This document shows, piece after piece, positions 12,701-27,700 of a stretch of 64,000 bases of DNA. Under the pieces are notes generated by a model. The model made no database searches, was not told where the DNA came from, and saw nothing but the letters and a program-made list of their open reading frames with translations. Made by a program: the position numbers and the translations under genes. The number at the start of each line of letters is the position of its first letter. Position 1 is the stretch's first letter. The DNA comes from Seriola aureovittata (taxonomy: Eukaryota > Chordata > Actinopteri > Carangiformes > Carangidae): contig NC_079377.1 of the NCBI RefSeq assembly GCF_021018895.1, positions 15,795,501 to 15,859,500 of the forward strand. The letters are read 5' to 3'.

Positions 12701-15700
12701 TTTTTATCTCCGATCATTGAACGGGAAAGGCATTCTAAAAACTGTATCACATGTCTGCTAATGCTGTAATGCTGTGAAGCCCCCCCCTTACAAATAGCTC
12801 TTCCTATGCTAATTCTGCTCACTGTAAAATAGAAGGCACATGGGAAAACCATTTCAAAAATGAAAACAAGAAAGAGAGCGTGCCTTTCCATGCACACAGT
12901 CGGTACAAATGGATCTGCATCGTGGCACGCTTAGGGGACACACTGCCAAATTTAACACAGCCCTCTAACACGGGCTAAAATTAGCCTGATTGGACATTTG
13001 AGGAGAGCGGGGAGGGACAGGCTGAAGATGAGTGACATGATGGCTGAGTTGTGTGGCTCTTAGCCTCTATCCGCTTTGGGCTTCCCCTAAGGGAAGTGGA
13101 TGGAGGAGGAGGAGAGGATGTAAAATAGGGTGGGGTGGACACTTGAGAGAAAGGGCATACCTCACCAGCTCCTCTTTATCACACAAAGACAGCACATCTC
13201 CGGCCAGTCACTGATAAACTGCTTGAACTTAATTACTTCCTCAGTCAAGAGTGTCCACAACCAAGTATGAGACTCTTATTATTAGCAGCCTTATCATCTT
13301 GAAGGCAAAGTTAGCCGACTTTGGGACACGAGAGATAATTTCTATTCCTGCTATTATGGCTTCCTGCCGTTCACAGTTTCTGTTTTTGAGAGTGGCGCAG
13401 CAGTCAAAACAAGCTGTGAAGAGAATAGTAACATTACAAGGAAGTTCCTATCTTTTGTGGGGGGGGGGGGCATACAAGGGATAAAAGAAGACAAAACCAT
13501 GAAAGTTAAAGACGTGAGCCAAATAAATATGTATGACCTCTTCCTGAGTTTGGTCTCAAAGGATTCTGGGATAGAATTTCACACATAAAACATCTACCAA
13601 ATATGAAAAAAAGCATTGAGTCACTGAGATTACACAGCTTGAAATTACCCCTGTGCGTGCATGCACAGAGGTAAAGAACTGTTCTCACAACAAACACACA
13701 GCAGGGACATGACTCCAGCAGTCCTGTTCAACCTGTTCACACTTTCTGTATCATTCAATACAGGGATTCCCAAACAGGTTGCCAGTACCCCGGGGGCTGC
13801 TGGGTGGGGAGTGGGGGGTTATGTGAGAAGATTGTGACTAATTTAAAAAAGAAAAAGAAAAAAAAGAAGAAAATTACAGTTTGATTATAAAACAGCCAGG
13901 TGCAGATTCAGCACAACACCACAGGTTGTGATTAAAACTGTGTTAGCAAGTGAGCACAGAAGTTGAAACAGTTATCTAAACATGAAGGGTGTAGTTGAAG
14001 GAGCTAAAAGTAATGGAGAAATGGTGGAAATCTGTGACTCCAAGTTGTGCAAATGAAAACATAATAAAAACCAACACAAACACTGACAGTTCAATTGTAT
14101 GAAAAAATATTGCAATTACATCCACTTCAGTATTATAAATAATTAACTCTACTGATTGACTGGGCTGTAGGGGGTTTGGAACCACGGACTTGACAGCAAA
14201 TAATCTTCTTATCTTTTTGCAGAAATCTTCCAAACTCCTCACTCATTAAAATGTCACTCACACACAGACAGGTGCAGTTTCGCCTTTTGTTCTGAATTAT
14301 GTTGGAAAATTAAGTGTAATGCCCATTGAACATTCTTTTTTGAGTCTGAACATTTGGTGACGCTCCAGCTGTTTTACAAACGCATGCACTGAAAATAGCA
14401 GTGATTATATTCTCCTTTAAAATGTTAAACTTCCAAGTCCTTGAGGCTTTTGAATAACAAGGCAAAGTCTGAATAACTTTTTTTCAGGCGCGTAAACAAT
14501 ACAGACGTGATTAACTGCATGGCTGAAACTCCCCTAGTAAAATTAAGTGGTCTTTGAACAGCTCCAGAGACTCAATCTCAAGAGAAAAGCTCTATTTAAA
14601 TAGAGGAACGCATACCAGACTGACACTGTTCAGCAGGGTCAATGGATGGCCTCTTGGCTTTACTTTGGCTTTTTAGTAAACATTACAGCTGTGAGAAAAA
14701 AAGAAATCAGAAATCAGACTCGCTCAACTGTTGCTGAACATTAGGCAGGAATTTCTTGGCTTAGGGGAAGAACACACCCATGCCAAAACATACACCTGCA
14801 GAAAAAAAAAGTACTGTACTTCAAGTACAGTTTCAGGTTTACCTATTCAAACAAGTTGCAATGTTCAGAAACACTTCACACAATCTGGAAAAACCAGTTC
14901 TGGAAAGTAAACATCATATTGGCAAAGGAGGATGTCAAGGATGTCACTGTGAACACAAGCCACAATGACAACTAATCTATTGCGGTAAAAAAGGCCGTTA
15001 ATAAAAATGCGCTGCTGAAAGAAAACAGCCTGGCTCCACCTCGTCTTGAACTGCATTTCAGAGAGGCCTGAGAGTATTACAGTACAAAGTTTTTGATCTA
15101 AATCATTCAATTCAACTCAGGATTTTTATGTATCTTATGCCTTTTTTAGTCTTGTAAAACTCTCAGTCAGACAATGGCATGGTACGGAATAGACAAAGAA
15201 GGGTTCACTTTATTCCTTGGCCTGGTGGAACAGGATTAGGAGGCTTTTGGGGGTTTTACTAAGGCTACAACCTCTATACAAGGTTAGCTGCACCAATAGT
15301 GTGTGTGCGTGTGTATATGTGTGTGTTTGGGGATTTGCCCTAACTATGCATGCCTAAGGGGCCTATCCTGGGGTCCGTCTAGAATGAGTGAGTGAAGTCA
15401 TCTGTCAGGAGAAAGTAGGTTGGGGGGGGAGGTTGTGTGTGTGTCCCAAAAAGGAGAGGGATGAGCCTTCGCTTATCAAAGGAAAAAAAAACATAACAGA
15501 GAATGAGCTCCAGGGGGAAATTTGCATTGATGGGCTTTTAAGGAGTGGTATCCCGGTCAAGATAATGGCACAGGAATATGAGTGTGAAGCAACAGGAGCT
15601 AAAAGGCTAGAGGGGTGCTGTGATATCGATACACAGGAGAAGGCCGACAGTTTGAGTATCTGAGATGCCATGTGCAATAGGAGCCACATATGTGGAGTAT

Positions 15701-18700
15701 TTGAAAGATCAAGTCGAGTCTCTGGTTTGGTGCCAGATGTTTCTTAGTTTCTGGACCATGATCATGGAAAGAAAATGGGAAATGCTGAGGTGACAAATGG
15801 CAGTAGTGAAAATGACGCCTATAGCGCCTCAGGGATTTCACAAGAGCGGTGTTTCCAAGGCCGGTCAAAAGCCACTTCTGAACTTGACTTTACTAAAGTG
15901 TCTCTACATGCATTAAACACCACTAACTGTCACACAGCACTGCTTTGAAGCTAACGCCCTTTTTTAAACAAATACATGTCTCGAGTATTTTCAAAGTGCA
16001 CTTGTGTAAACCTGCCTCTGAGGAATTACATTTATATACAACTCATTTGAAACTGCCAGTATGTTTTAAAAAGAAACACAACTGTGACAAGATCATGTAT
16101 TCTATTAATATAATGAGGAAATGTTAATTTGCTTATTTGGCAAGTTGCAAATATGCTAATACTGAAAGTGTCAGAAACTGACAACATATTCTTTTGACCA
16201 CAGTCTTGCAGGAGAATATCTATTAGTAGTGACTACAGCATTATCAAGCTTTTTTTTTTATGGTTATGTTGGGAGCACTTAGTTAAGGTCATAGAAAGAT
16301 TGTGCTCTGGTTTTACACAGAAGGAGTTCGCAGTGACTTCAGATACAGTGTTATTAAATTGAACCAAAACCACCATGTTTCCCTAATCTTAAACAAAGTG
16401 CTTTTGCTGCCTAAACGTCTGGTGTAACAGTTGAGCTCTTTGTACACCCGCCACACATCTCAACTACCTCCTGGTGACTCTGCTGCTATTAATAAATGTA
16501 TCCAGGCAGGGATCACGTATGTTTTATTTTACTTTTTACTTCAGTATATCTATTTTCTGTGAATTTATACTTCTACTCCACTATATTTATGAAGCCCAGA
16601 GTTACTGGTGGAAATTTAAAAAAAAAACATGAAAAAAGAAAAAAACACAGTGTCTAGTTGTGGCTCGTTGTCAAGTTCCCATCTAAACTTGGTTAGTTGG
16701 TTTGATTTAATTAACTGTACGGCTAAAAATTCACAAATAACAGCAAAGACTTGAGCAAAGTCTGCAAACTGAAAACAGACTTATCAGACCTTTGTTTGTT
16801 TCTTCTTCCTTCTACCATTAATCATCTCATGACCCCTCAGATTTATCTTGTGACCCTCCGGATGGTGGCCAACCCCCTAGGTCAGGAACCACTAGACTAT
16901 ACTGTGTAACTTTATACAATAGTAAAACACTACATACACATTAACATACCATTAACAATCTAATAATGTCATATATAATTATTCACGGGGGACATTTTAC
17001 TATTAAACAAGTACTTTTACTTTTGATACTTTAACTCCCTTTTGCTGATAATACTGATCTCAAACACATTTCACCAATTATAGATTCATCTCATTGTTTT
17101 GGTCAAAGCAATATGAAGAGAACCTCTGTGAAAACTACAGAGATTTGCACACTAACACACACAGAACACACATTCAATACCCAGAGCACACAGTCACATC
17201 TTCACTGGGACTAGACTGTGCTCATCTGAAAGTGATTAGCCTCTCTGAAGGCTTCCCCCTGTACAGCCCAGCTCCCAGGATCCAGACCTGACAGGCTCCA
17301 TTATGATTTCTATTTTGATTTCTCTGCAAATCTGTTCGATTCCATCTGGGCCGATTAAATCCCAGCTGAGGCACAATAGTCTGTCCAGCGGCATTTATTT
17401 TGGTTCAACAAATCAAATAAATTCCAAGCAGTGAGATCACTTGAAACAGAGCTCTCATAAATACATAGACCCTAATCCCGATGTGTACATGCTGGCAGAT
17501 GTTAGGTCAAAGGACAATCCTCCAACATTTTAGTTTATACCAGGCCTCTCATTTCATTGTAACCAACTGTCTGACAGAATGACTTAACTTCAGTTATAAT
17601 AAGGGTCCAAAGGAGAAATAAATCAAGATACTCAGCCAGATTTGTGCATGACATATCAACTATAACATCTGCAATGGGGATGAGGATCCTAGTTAGTTTT
17701 TGTTCTAGTTATAGCATTAAAACCAAGAGGACTGAGCAAACGGAGTTACACATAAAACGAGTGCAATCATTTTTTTTTTTAAATATCAGCAATGGATCAA
17801 ATAATTGTGTGTAATGTGTAAGGAGCTGTGTGAAACCCACAGAGAATCATCTGCAGCTCCACAGGGCTTTATACTGTCTTTTTACTCACTGTTTTGGTTC
17901 ATTCTTACCGCGCTCGTCAGCATCGTTTTTGGCCACAGCAGGTAGCTGTTTTCAGTGAAAAAGCTCTAACAACCCACTGTATCCTACCTGCTCAGCACCA
18001 AACTGCAGGTAAATGTAACTAGCTACTATCAGAGCATAATAGAGCGTTTAACAGTTAAAGGGATAGCTCGGGTTTTGAGACGTGGGCTTGGCGAATAAGG
18101 TGAGATACAGAGCCGCAGAGAGACACGGATCTGTGGAAAACTGTTGACCTCCACATATTCACCTCCCTGGCCTTAGATCAGGAGGAGGAGGAAAAGGGTG
18201 AAATGAACACACACCTCCTACTAAGATATTGCTCAGTCAAGTGCGATTTTTCATAATAGGCAGCATTAAGTAGTCGCCCCAAATCACATTTGATTGGATA
18301 TTTTTAGGTAACTGCCCACAAGTTCAAGGTGATTCATCAAATATATGTTTAAATTTAATAGGAAGAGAAAAAAGATGTATTTTGATACTAAAATACTCAA
18401 AGATTATTTCAACAAGAGATAAATGAAGGATTAACACAAAAACATGGAGTTACAACTTGAAAAACATGTTTTTTTCATTTCACTGTGTCTTTAAGAAAGA
18501 AATGGTGAGTGTTAAGTGGCCATAATGTTGTGTAATACCCCGACATACAGTTATGGTTCAGTGTGTGTCTTGAAGACTGGAAATCAAGCTCGTCTAGCCC
18601 TTAAGCCACCATACTAAAAAAAAAAAATACCATAGTAAAGACAATATTTCTGACAATATTTCATTGAGTTTGTGAATCTCTTAATTTATTTTTCTCAAGC

Positions 18701-21700
18701 CATTTCTTGGTGTCTGGCTCTGCCCTTGACTCACACCAGCCTCTGAGGCACTGTTACCATGGTTGCCTTCATCTAACCTTTTTCTCCTGTTGATTACAGC
18801 CAATGTACTGCAGATAAAGAAGGCTTATTATCTTGATAAATGTGAACCACTATCACCATTCATTTTCTTCTTCCTCTTCTCTTTCATTTTTATTGGACAC
18901 ACCACATATCCATAAGATGTAACTGCTCCCACCTGAAATTTGCCTCCGCCATGTGTTTATATTTATATCTTTAAAATAAATATGTGTTCATGTTGACACA
19001 TCAAGGACATTCACACATCGGCATCTGTATGCTAAAGATTAACAGCCTTTGCACTGGAATTTAGGTAATCTAAGTTAAATATGCATCTCATTTCCACACT
19101 ATATCCTCTAGTCTAATGATTTATGTGCAGTACTAAGCATCTGTATCGAAAGGAAGTAAATCCAGGTGTGAAGCTGCAGACGTCAAACAAGATGAAACTA
19201 CTACCAGATATTCCGGATTTGAATACATCACATTTAGCAAGATGAAAAACAAAATCTTCTATTCCTGTTAAATAATGCATTGTGGAAGATGAGATTCCAC
19301 TAATACCAAGCTTAAAAACATTACTCATGAAGACTGTAGCATGCATGGTGGAATCCTTAATTTGGTCATTTTTTCGGAATGAATGTGACGGTACTACACA
19401 GACACAAAAATGGTTAGATTTAGCACATAAAGCTGTGACTGGCTGAATACTGAAGCGTATAGTTACAGCTTCGGCAGCGAACATGGCGGTGCAAAGACTC
19501 AAGCATCACAAGCTTCACAAGCGTGAAGCTACGAGGGACAATTTACCTACTTAAAATGGACAAGGTTACCACAGCCATGGGCAACAATCATTTCTCGCTG
19601 TACGATTTTTACCCAAAAAAGGTATCAACATGGGCCTGACTGGTCCTCTTGACCTGAACATGAGCTGCAGGCTTCAGTAATTTCCAAAAGAGGAGAGCCC
19701 AGGACAGGGTCCATAGTCAAAAATCTTAATGCAACTATAATCAGGTTTAAATGTCCAGTCCCTTGAAAAAGTACCACTTTTCATATGATTTATTAGTGTG
19801 ATCAGAAAACAGAGTGGGAATGTTGAAAGAAAGGGAGGAAAAAGAGAGCGAGAGGCTATAGTATGATTCATGATTTTAGTCTAACTCTGCCAAAAGAATT
19901 CTGCTCAAGGAAATTACTAAATGTTTATAATATGGAGACATTTAGCATCTCTCTTTGCCTTTCTTCCTCACTGTCTGCTGTTTGCCTTTGGCTGAAAACG
20001 GACTTATGACAGATGACTTTGCATATTGTTGTTACCATGCTGAATTTCAAGTTTATTGTTTTTGGAGGATTTGGCTGTAAGCAGCAGACCAGAAATTCAC
20101 ATAATGGTACAACATCCATTTGCAGTACTTTGGTGTAATCAGACCCTTCAGGCCTATCATGTGTCTTCATCAGTCACAATTAACAAAAGAGTTTAGTTGT
20201 GGTCCCTTCAGCAGCACCGTAGAAACAGGGAAGGACTACACATACACATAAAGATACAGTACAAAACTGAAGTTTTACTTTGTAGTTTACATTCTGTCCT
20301 TCACTGTGTTGTACTGAGCCATTTTTACCTGCATTGTTACCAGGCTGACCCTACGCTGTATATCTGGCCACTTGTGTCAGACTGCACCTCTCTGCCCTCT
20401 CTATATTTAAAACCATTTCATCCACAAATCAAAACGCTGTGAAACTCCACATAATCTATGTTGACAAGTGAAACAATAAGTGAGATCTGTAGCGGGTTGA
20501 GCGTGAGCGTTAGGTGCACTGAGTGAACACGGACAAAAATAGACACAAAGAAAGGAAAGTACAGCACAGTCAGCTTCAGACAACCCAGCGTGTTTGTGCA
20601 GTACAAAGCCTTTCAGCATTTCAACATTAACTCTTTATCTGTTAACAAAACCGGTATGAGTCAAAGGTACAGTGATCTTTAACAGCTAACAGTTTCAGTT
20701 CACATGATAATAACAACGTATAATGGCGTCAGATTATGTAATACAGTACAAAGAAATATTGCAAATGTTCATCAGTGAATTTAAAAGAAGACTAACAGTC
20801 TACAGCCATTCTCTGTAAAGCTGTCCTGCGATACAACAGTGCTTAGAGCTAAATGCTAATGTCAGTATATTAATTAAAATAATAAAAGTAATAAAACTAT
20901 TCTGATGTTTTATTAACTTTCAAGTATAAATGCCAAATATTCATCAGATCCAGTTCAGGAAAATTTGGGTGTTTGGAGAGCTGCTCAGGGAAAAGAAGCT
21001 ATTTGATGACATCACCTTAGGCTTAGGTAAATGTTTTGACATTACATAGACAAAAAAATGAATCAATGAATTGGGAAAATTATCGACAAAATAACCAGCA
21101 ATGAAAATAATGATTAGTTACAGCCCTAATGCTGATGTTAGGCAGGTTACCATGTTCACCACCTCATTTTAGCATGTTGGCATGCTAAGGTTTGCTAATT
21201 AGCAAATTAATTAATAAATTAAATTTATATTTTGACTTGATGGTGATGGATGAAGGGGGACCATGTTTACACCTTATTTCATGGAATTAGCTGACGAGAC
21301 ATTTTACACATAACCTCCTGGTGGCGCTATATAAAAATTCAGTAGACCACAAAGTCATAATCTGCAAACCATGAATGCCTCTATAAAATTTGGTGCCAAT
21401 ACCTTTATAGTATCTAGGACAGGGGTAAGTGAGAACTATGACTTGTTGGTGGCGCTTGATGAAATGTCAATGTTTGTACTTTGTCATGGAAATCCATACA
21501 ATAGTTCTCGAGACATTTCTGTAAAACAGAAAAATTTCCACCTCATGATGGCGCTACAGTCAAAGTCAGACTGTGAGTGTCTGTACAAAGTTTCACTGAC
21601 AGCCATCCCACATTTGTTGAGGTAGACCGTCAGGAGTGACATTGTAATCCATAGAGCCATGCCAAAAAATCGCTAAAATCTACATCTATGCAAACTGTTT

Positions 21701-24700
21701 TCAAAACCATCGTGTCCCTCATACTTCTTTTAAAACTGTCCCCTTGGTCCCCAGAGCTGGAAATGTTCGTGATGTCTCTCAGAATGTTCGTAAACATAGA
21801 AAGCATACAGCCGGAGGTTCCCCCCACCATGATGCTTTACAGGCCTAATGCATCGCAATGCCGTGTGCAGAGATGATTGATGTCAACACTCTCCCCTTAA
21901 TCACCTGAGAGGTACGCCGCCTCTTGACAGTCTGGCAGCCATTTTGGATTCTTCTGTAATGACTGGAGAGACAGGTTGCAGATGATGTTAGCTGATTCCG
22001 GTCTCACGGATCACTACCATTCTGTCAGTGATTAAGTGACTCATCTACCCCTAGTAAACAAACCCCCAGTAGAGCATCTTGCATCCATCAAAAGATGCCT
22101 TTGACTCGCTCCGCTTATCTAACTTGGAAGGAATCCATCATACCTGTACAAAACGGTGGATGCTGTGTGGTCTCTCGGGATTTGTCCCATAAACAAAAAC
22201 ATTCTGGTAAGACTGCAGCCATACATGTGTTAAGGGAGCAGCATTACTTTTCTGACTGCAGAGAGGTATACCATTCCCATATGTGTTTCACTTCTGGGAA
22301 ATACAGTACAACTGGAAACACTTGCAAGTTATTTGTGACCTGATTTCTGAATCTTCTACAACTTGATATAACTCTTAAGAGTTACCAGTAGCCAAAAAAT
22401 GAAAACTTACCTTTCAAACTTGATATTTTTTTAAAATATAGCTGTTGGGAAATGGTGTTTTTTTGAGATTTCTAAAGCCAGGTTTCTTATAATACTGCTC
22501 AGAGAAATATAATGAAGTACGTAAACACAAACATTTGTGAAAATACAGCTGACAATTTAGCTTTGAAAACAGTAATGCTGCTTGAGACATATTATACACT
22601 TGAGGAAACCTTTTGTCAGTCCCTCGAAGGGCTAATGTGTCTCAGCTGCAGACGCTCAACAGCACAGGCCGTTCTGTACAAAACCCAAGCTGGGCACTTT
22701 AGTCTTTATTGATAGTTGCATGAGTAGGACAAGTGTGGTGATGTAACAGATCTTTCTTAAATTGCATAGGCAGCATTGTTGGTCTGGACAACCCCCGAGG
22801 CTGAGTTTGATTTCAGCAGATTAATTTAGCTTCCTCTCTTACGCAACACCATCTCAGCTTTCAAGCTGTCTCACTGATCTCAGGCTCACCTTTGACTCCT
22901 TGCATGGGTGGCTAGCTCCTGAACTGCACTCCCTTGATAATAGCTTAGAGAGGAAACAACACCGCTCTTGAAAAGATCCTTAAACATCAGAACAAGACCT
23001 GATAGCAGAAAAACTGTTTGGCAGCAGGCTGCATCGAGAGACAGCGCAAGTGAAACAATAGCAGCTTTGATGAATTCCTTAATATAGCATGTAAGGTTGT
23101 AAAAGATCAAACAGACACAAAGGAATCCTGTGGTGCATGTGTATGATGCAGATTAACCACAGGCTAAATAAAACAACAAACCTTTGACTGTAGCAATGCT
23201 ATACTGCATTGGTTTCATAGTAGGTCATTGCTACTGAATGAAAAGAAACAACTTCAAAAACGAACAAAAAAAATGCCTTAGACAATGATGCAACATTACC
23301 ATGTGTTCAGAATGAATTTAAAAGACTCCGCTTTTAAAGAAATGTTCACCCTAGAAAGGATCACAGAAACTATTAGTTCAAGCAAGACAATCAAAAAACA
23401 TTTTGTCAGAATAGCGATGATCCATTGTGGCTGGCAGTTCAGTAGACGTTTATACTCAGGTGGCGCTTCGCACAAACATTGTGACAGTTACGCTGATGTG
23501 CGCTGACATGTGAGCAGGGACACTTTTATAATTAATCAATGAAATATTAAAGGCGAGGAAGCTATTCACAGAAAGGATATGATCAGATACAGTTATGCTC
23601 ACTACTCGGCTCTTAAAATAAGAGAGCGACGGCTGCTTGGGCTGAGCTGTCGGCTGGGGAGTGATGTCACACAACACAGGCATGGTTCATCTGACACATA
23701 AAATGGTTATAATGTTCTGGGGAAGTGGAAATCTGCCGTCACTATTTATTTTCTCAACAAAAACTCAAAGGGGAACCAGCGATTACTTTAATGAAGTTGG
23801 GGGAGTCACAAGAGGCAGGGTTTATGATATCCCGACTTTTAGTCCCTAGTATGGGTCAAACTCCAGAAATGCTGGATTATACACTTCCCGTACTGCAATT
23901 AAATCTTTTGCACTCAGCATCTCCAGTTTGTAATTAGTAATTTGTAATTAGTTCAATGCAGTCTCAATCCCAAGTTGATATAACCCTCATGACACCGTGG
24001 TTATCCTCATATTTTCTCAGACTTTAAAGTGGACCTCCACTAATTTTACACATCAAACACTAGCTACAACTAGCATTAACCCATCCAAATATCCATCCAA
24101 TCTGTTGGTGGTCGAGCTGCATTGTGGGTATGCAATGTAGTCACTGGGTTTTGACAAGGAAGAAGAATGTGTTGAACAAAAAGAGACAATATCAATGGTT
24201 TTGCTTTTTTTTTTAAGAAACTGTCCATCATGAGACTGACAGTGTTACACAAGGCCAATACTAAATCAATTTTGGACTCCTATTAGGAGTACACTTTTAA
24301 AGCTCCCTTCAGAGCCATAGAAGACGTTATACAACTGTTTCACAGGCTGAATTATACTCTTGGTGACAAGTAAACTGATCTCCCTCCATAAAATTGGTGG
24401 AGAGCTCCTTTAATAAACATAAAGCCTAACAAAGCAAAACACATTATCTCACTGACTCAGCAATTCATATTACTTATGTCAACAGGTTTATCACAACTCC
24501 TTTTCTGTTATATTTTTACTGTCTTGCACATTTATCACAAAAGCCAAATCAAGGTCACCTAACCAAGCCATTCTCTACGCTCTATAGCGCTTATTCACAG
24601 CTACACGCTCCATTTGTCTCCTGTAAAAAAACAACTGCAGCAGATCTGTAATTCCCACCTGGACAGATTGTGTGATAACAAGCCCACAACAGGTGAAATT

Positions 24701-27700
24701 TGGCTCAATTTATCAGCTGGTGTAGCATAAATTTCAGACCATTGTGTAAGCATCATTAAGAATCAAAACGCACCCTTCTGTTAAAGGAAAATACGCACAT
24801 GTGCCAGTTTGCAACACCAGACTTTGATGTGTCCGCCCATATTTCAGAGACTAAGTGTCTGCTGAACTGCAGCCAACTGCTGAGACAATACAGGGCCTTT
24901 GAGATATACCATGCTCTTGAGTAGTGACGTTCTCAGACTATAGAGGAAAGCTGATATTGAAGTGATCCTTCAGCTGACTGAGGGCCGAGGCTTTTCGGTT
25001 TAAGCCATCAATGTGGGGATGAAGGTGATCAATGTGGGAAAACCAGAGTAGAAACAGTGGGATTTAGGGCTGTTGGCCTCATTCACAGGCATAAAGTACA
25101 ACTAAAAACGGCAGAGAATCTTGTTTTTAATTGTAAAATGGAAAGATTCATGTATTGTACCACATAGTTTGCTGAACGTTACTCTCATTTAAACATATGA
25201 ATCTGACTCAAGGGTGACTGCAGGGGGATCACATGTCACATGAAGTCAAATTCAGACTTGGATCTAAAGAGTGAGACATTCCACTGGTTTGATTGTCTTG
25301 GAAAAAAGCACCCCAGACATGTCATTACCTGACATCATCCCTCCTCTTGTCTGTCCTCTTGGGATGGCCAACACACTCCTCTTGTTCTTCGACAAGAGCT
25401 GTGTGCTGCTCAGCACCACCAGGCCAGTGAACCCCAGATAGTCGCACTCTGGCGCTGGATACCAAACAGCCCATCATGAGATAGCACGCTTCTCGTTGTC
25501 AAACACGCCGCAAGAAATGAGGTTAAATGGCACTATCTACACAATATGGGAGCCTCTTCTATTTTTATTAACGGTGCTGACAGCCTCTATTCTTTTGGAG
25601 AGAGGCGGCACAATTCTTGGAAATGGTTATAAATAAGTATTGAGGCGTCCACAAGGATTCCTATTTATCTATTTAGCATAGTTTTACATTGTTTTCAAAA
25701 ATTGGAGACAGCTGTTTTCATCGTATGATGTGTTTCATAAATGCATCTCAATCTACAATCCAATCATTCTTCAGATTATTCAGTGCTCTTAATGATTGGG
25801 AAGGACCTGTTTGTTCTTAATTTCTTTGATGTAATGACCCTTTAAACAGCATGGAGAACTTGTTAAACGGATCTCAGACATTCTGAAATTCCCCTATAAG
25901 GGAAATTTCTTTGATACTAACAACCGTGGTAACTGTACAATCTATCTAATCTCCCACCATCTTTTTCCATTGAGCTATTTTGTGGGTGTGGGAAAAGTAA
26001 GGCCGCCGTATGTAACATCACCTCACACCAATCGCAGTGAAAAAGAACATCAGATGCAGACAATTTCCAGTGGGAAAGCATGATAGTAAAAATTACCCCG
26101 TGCGAACAAAAAACAACAACAAAGAAAGCCAAATACTAGTGCTAAATTTGCAATTCAATACAGCCTCAGTTTCTCAGTAATGGACCTGGTTCTGAACACG
26201 TTACTCACCTAGCAGCTGAACCCCCCTGGTGAGGCCGTAGACGTCTATGAGAGCCCACAGAGGTTCAGAGACGTGGACCCCGCTGAAGAACAGCATGGAG
26301 CTGGAGTCGTTGATTCGGTAAAACACCCGCCCCTTCTTGTCTACCCAGAAGGAAATGACGTTTCCCTCGTTGGAGAGCTCTTCGGGCAGAGCCTTTGCCC
26401 AGAAGCCGCTCTGGGAGACCAGGTCAGGGCAGGCGTACTTGGGCAAGGTGTCAGGGTTGATCCTCGATGGGTCTTTACATGTAAAACCAAGACGCAGGGC
26501 ACCGCTCCAGCAGCACTGCTTTTTAGTAATCTGGGGAGCACATATTTTTAATCAGTGGAGATAATCAGCTGAAAATGAATCTTTAAGTTTGGTTTTCTCA
26601 TTATTGTGTGAACTATAAGTTGAAAAAGATCATGCTAGCAGCACTGTGAGGCTGTACAAAGAGGTGTTTTGGCTCTCTCTATTTTAATGAGTTGGCATGA
26701 TAGCATTTGCTAATTAGCACTGAACATAAAGCACAGCTAAGGCTGATGGAAATGTAATTCATTTTGCGGGTATTTGTTAATATACCAAAGTATTTGATTA
26801 ATTAAAATTCTGACCTGATGACAGCACTAGATGACACATTAAGGGTTCACCATATTCATACAGCTCACCTCGAGGGGGACATGACACCTGAGCCAAATTT
26901 CAGGGCAATCCAATAGTTGCTGAGATATTTCATTCTGGACCAACATTACCATTCTCAATGCCAAGCTGCTAGTGTGGCTAAAAACAACACATTTGTTGTT
27001 AAGCAAACTAAAACTAGCTACTTTGGTATGTTTATCACCTGCAAACCATTTTTGTCTTATTTCGAACCTCTGTTTACTTTGCATTCACCGCGCAAGATAA
27101 CAGTATTCCTCACATGGCAATGCTTGCCCTGCTCTCTCACTTTCGAGACATAGATGGCCTGATAGGTGAAGTGGAAACTTGTTCTAAGCTGCTGCTGCTT
27201 TGGCCCACACAAGAGCAGAGAGAGAAAAGAGAGAAAATGAAAACAGGGCAGCAAAGAAGGGGGATGAAGAGAGAGAGGAGGGGGCGGGGGGAACAAAACA
27301 AAAACACAACTGAGAGAGAATGAAAGAGAGAGAGTCGGGACTTTACTTTTTATCACAGTCACAATTAGTGAGTTCATTTCTCACTACTCTGCTGTACATA
27401 CTAATATTAAAAAAGTGCAGTGTGCACTAGTCTTGAATACTGCAGTATCTTGGAATCAGTATACAAGAAATTGGTGCACAGCATTGTTTTGAATGAAGTA
27501 ATGATTTTTACAGGAAATGATGGGAGCCAATAAGATGACTAATGTTGGTCGCGGTGCATCCCTGGTGGCCGCATAATGTTTTTGAATTATCATTGCGTAT
27601 TGCAGATACAAAACTCACATGCATCAAATTTGATGTTTGTTTTAAATAGTGAAACGTGTCAGCATGAGAAAGAGGAAATGGTTTCATGTTTTCTTTTATA

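Larger units (their letters stand above)
11806..26208 (-). other. neurl1: neurl1 intron 3 (14403 bp)
   Basis: The largest intron; it separates the NHR1 and NHR2 exons. It carries several interspersed repeats (16500-17060, 17831-18060, 20900-21130, 21131-21660, 24025-24412) and A- or T-runs. A G-run lies at about 13460-13470. Elsewhere I see AT-rich sequence with no supported gene on either strand. Confidence 0.8.

Noticed and set aside
26273..26564. Plus-strand and second minus-strand frames over exon 3
   Set aside because: Shadows of the neurl1 NHR1 exon in other frames.
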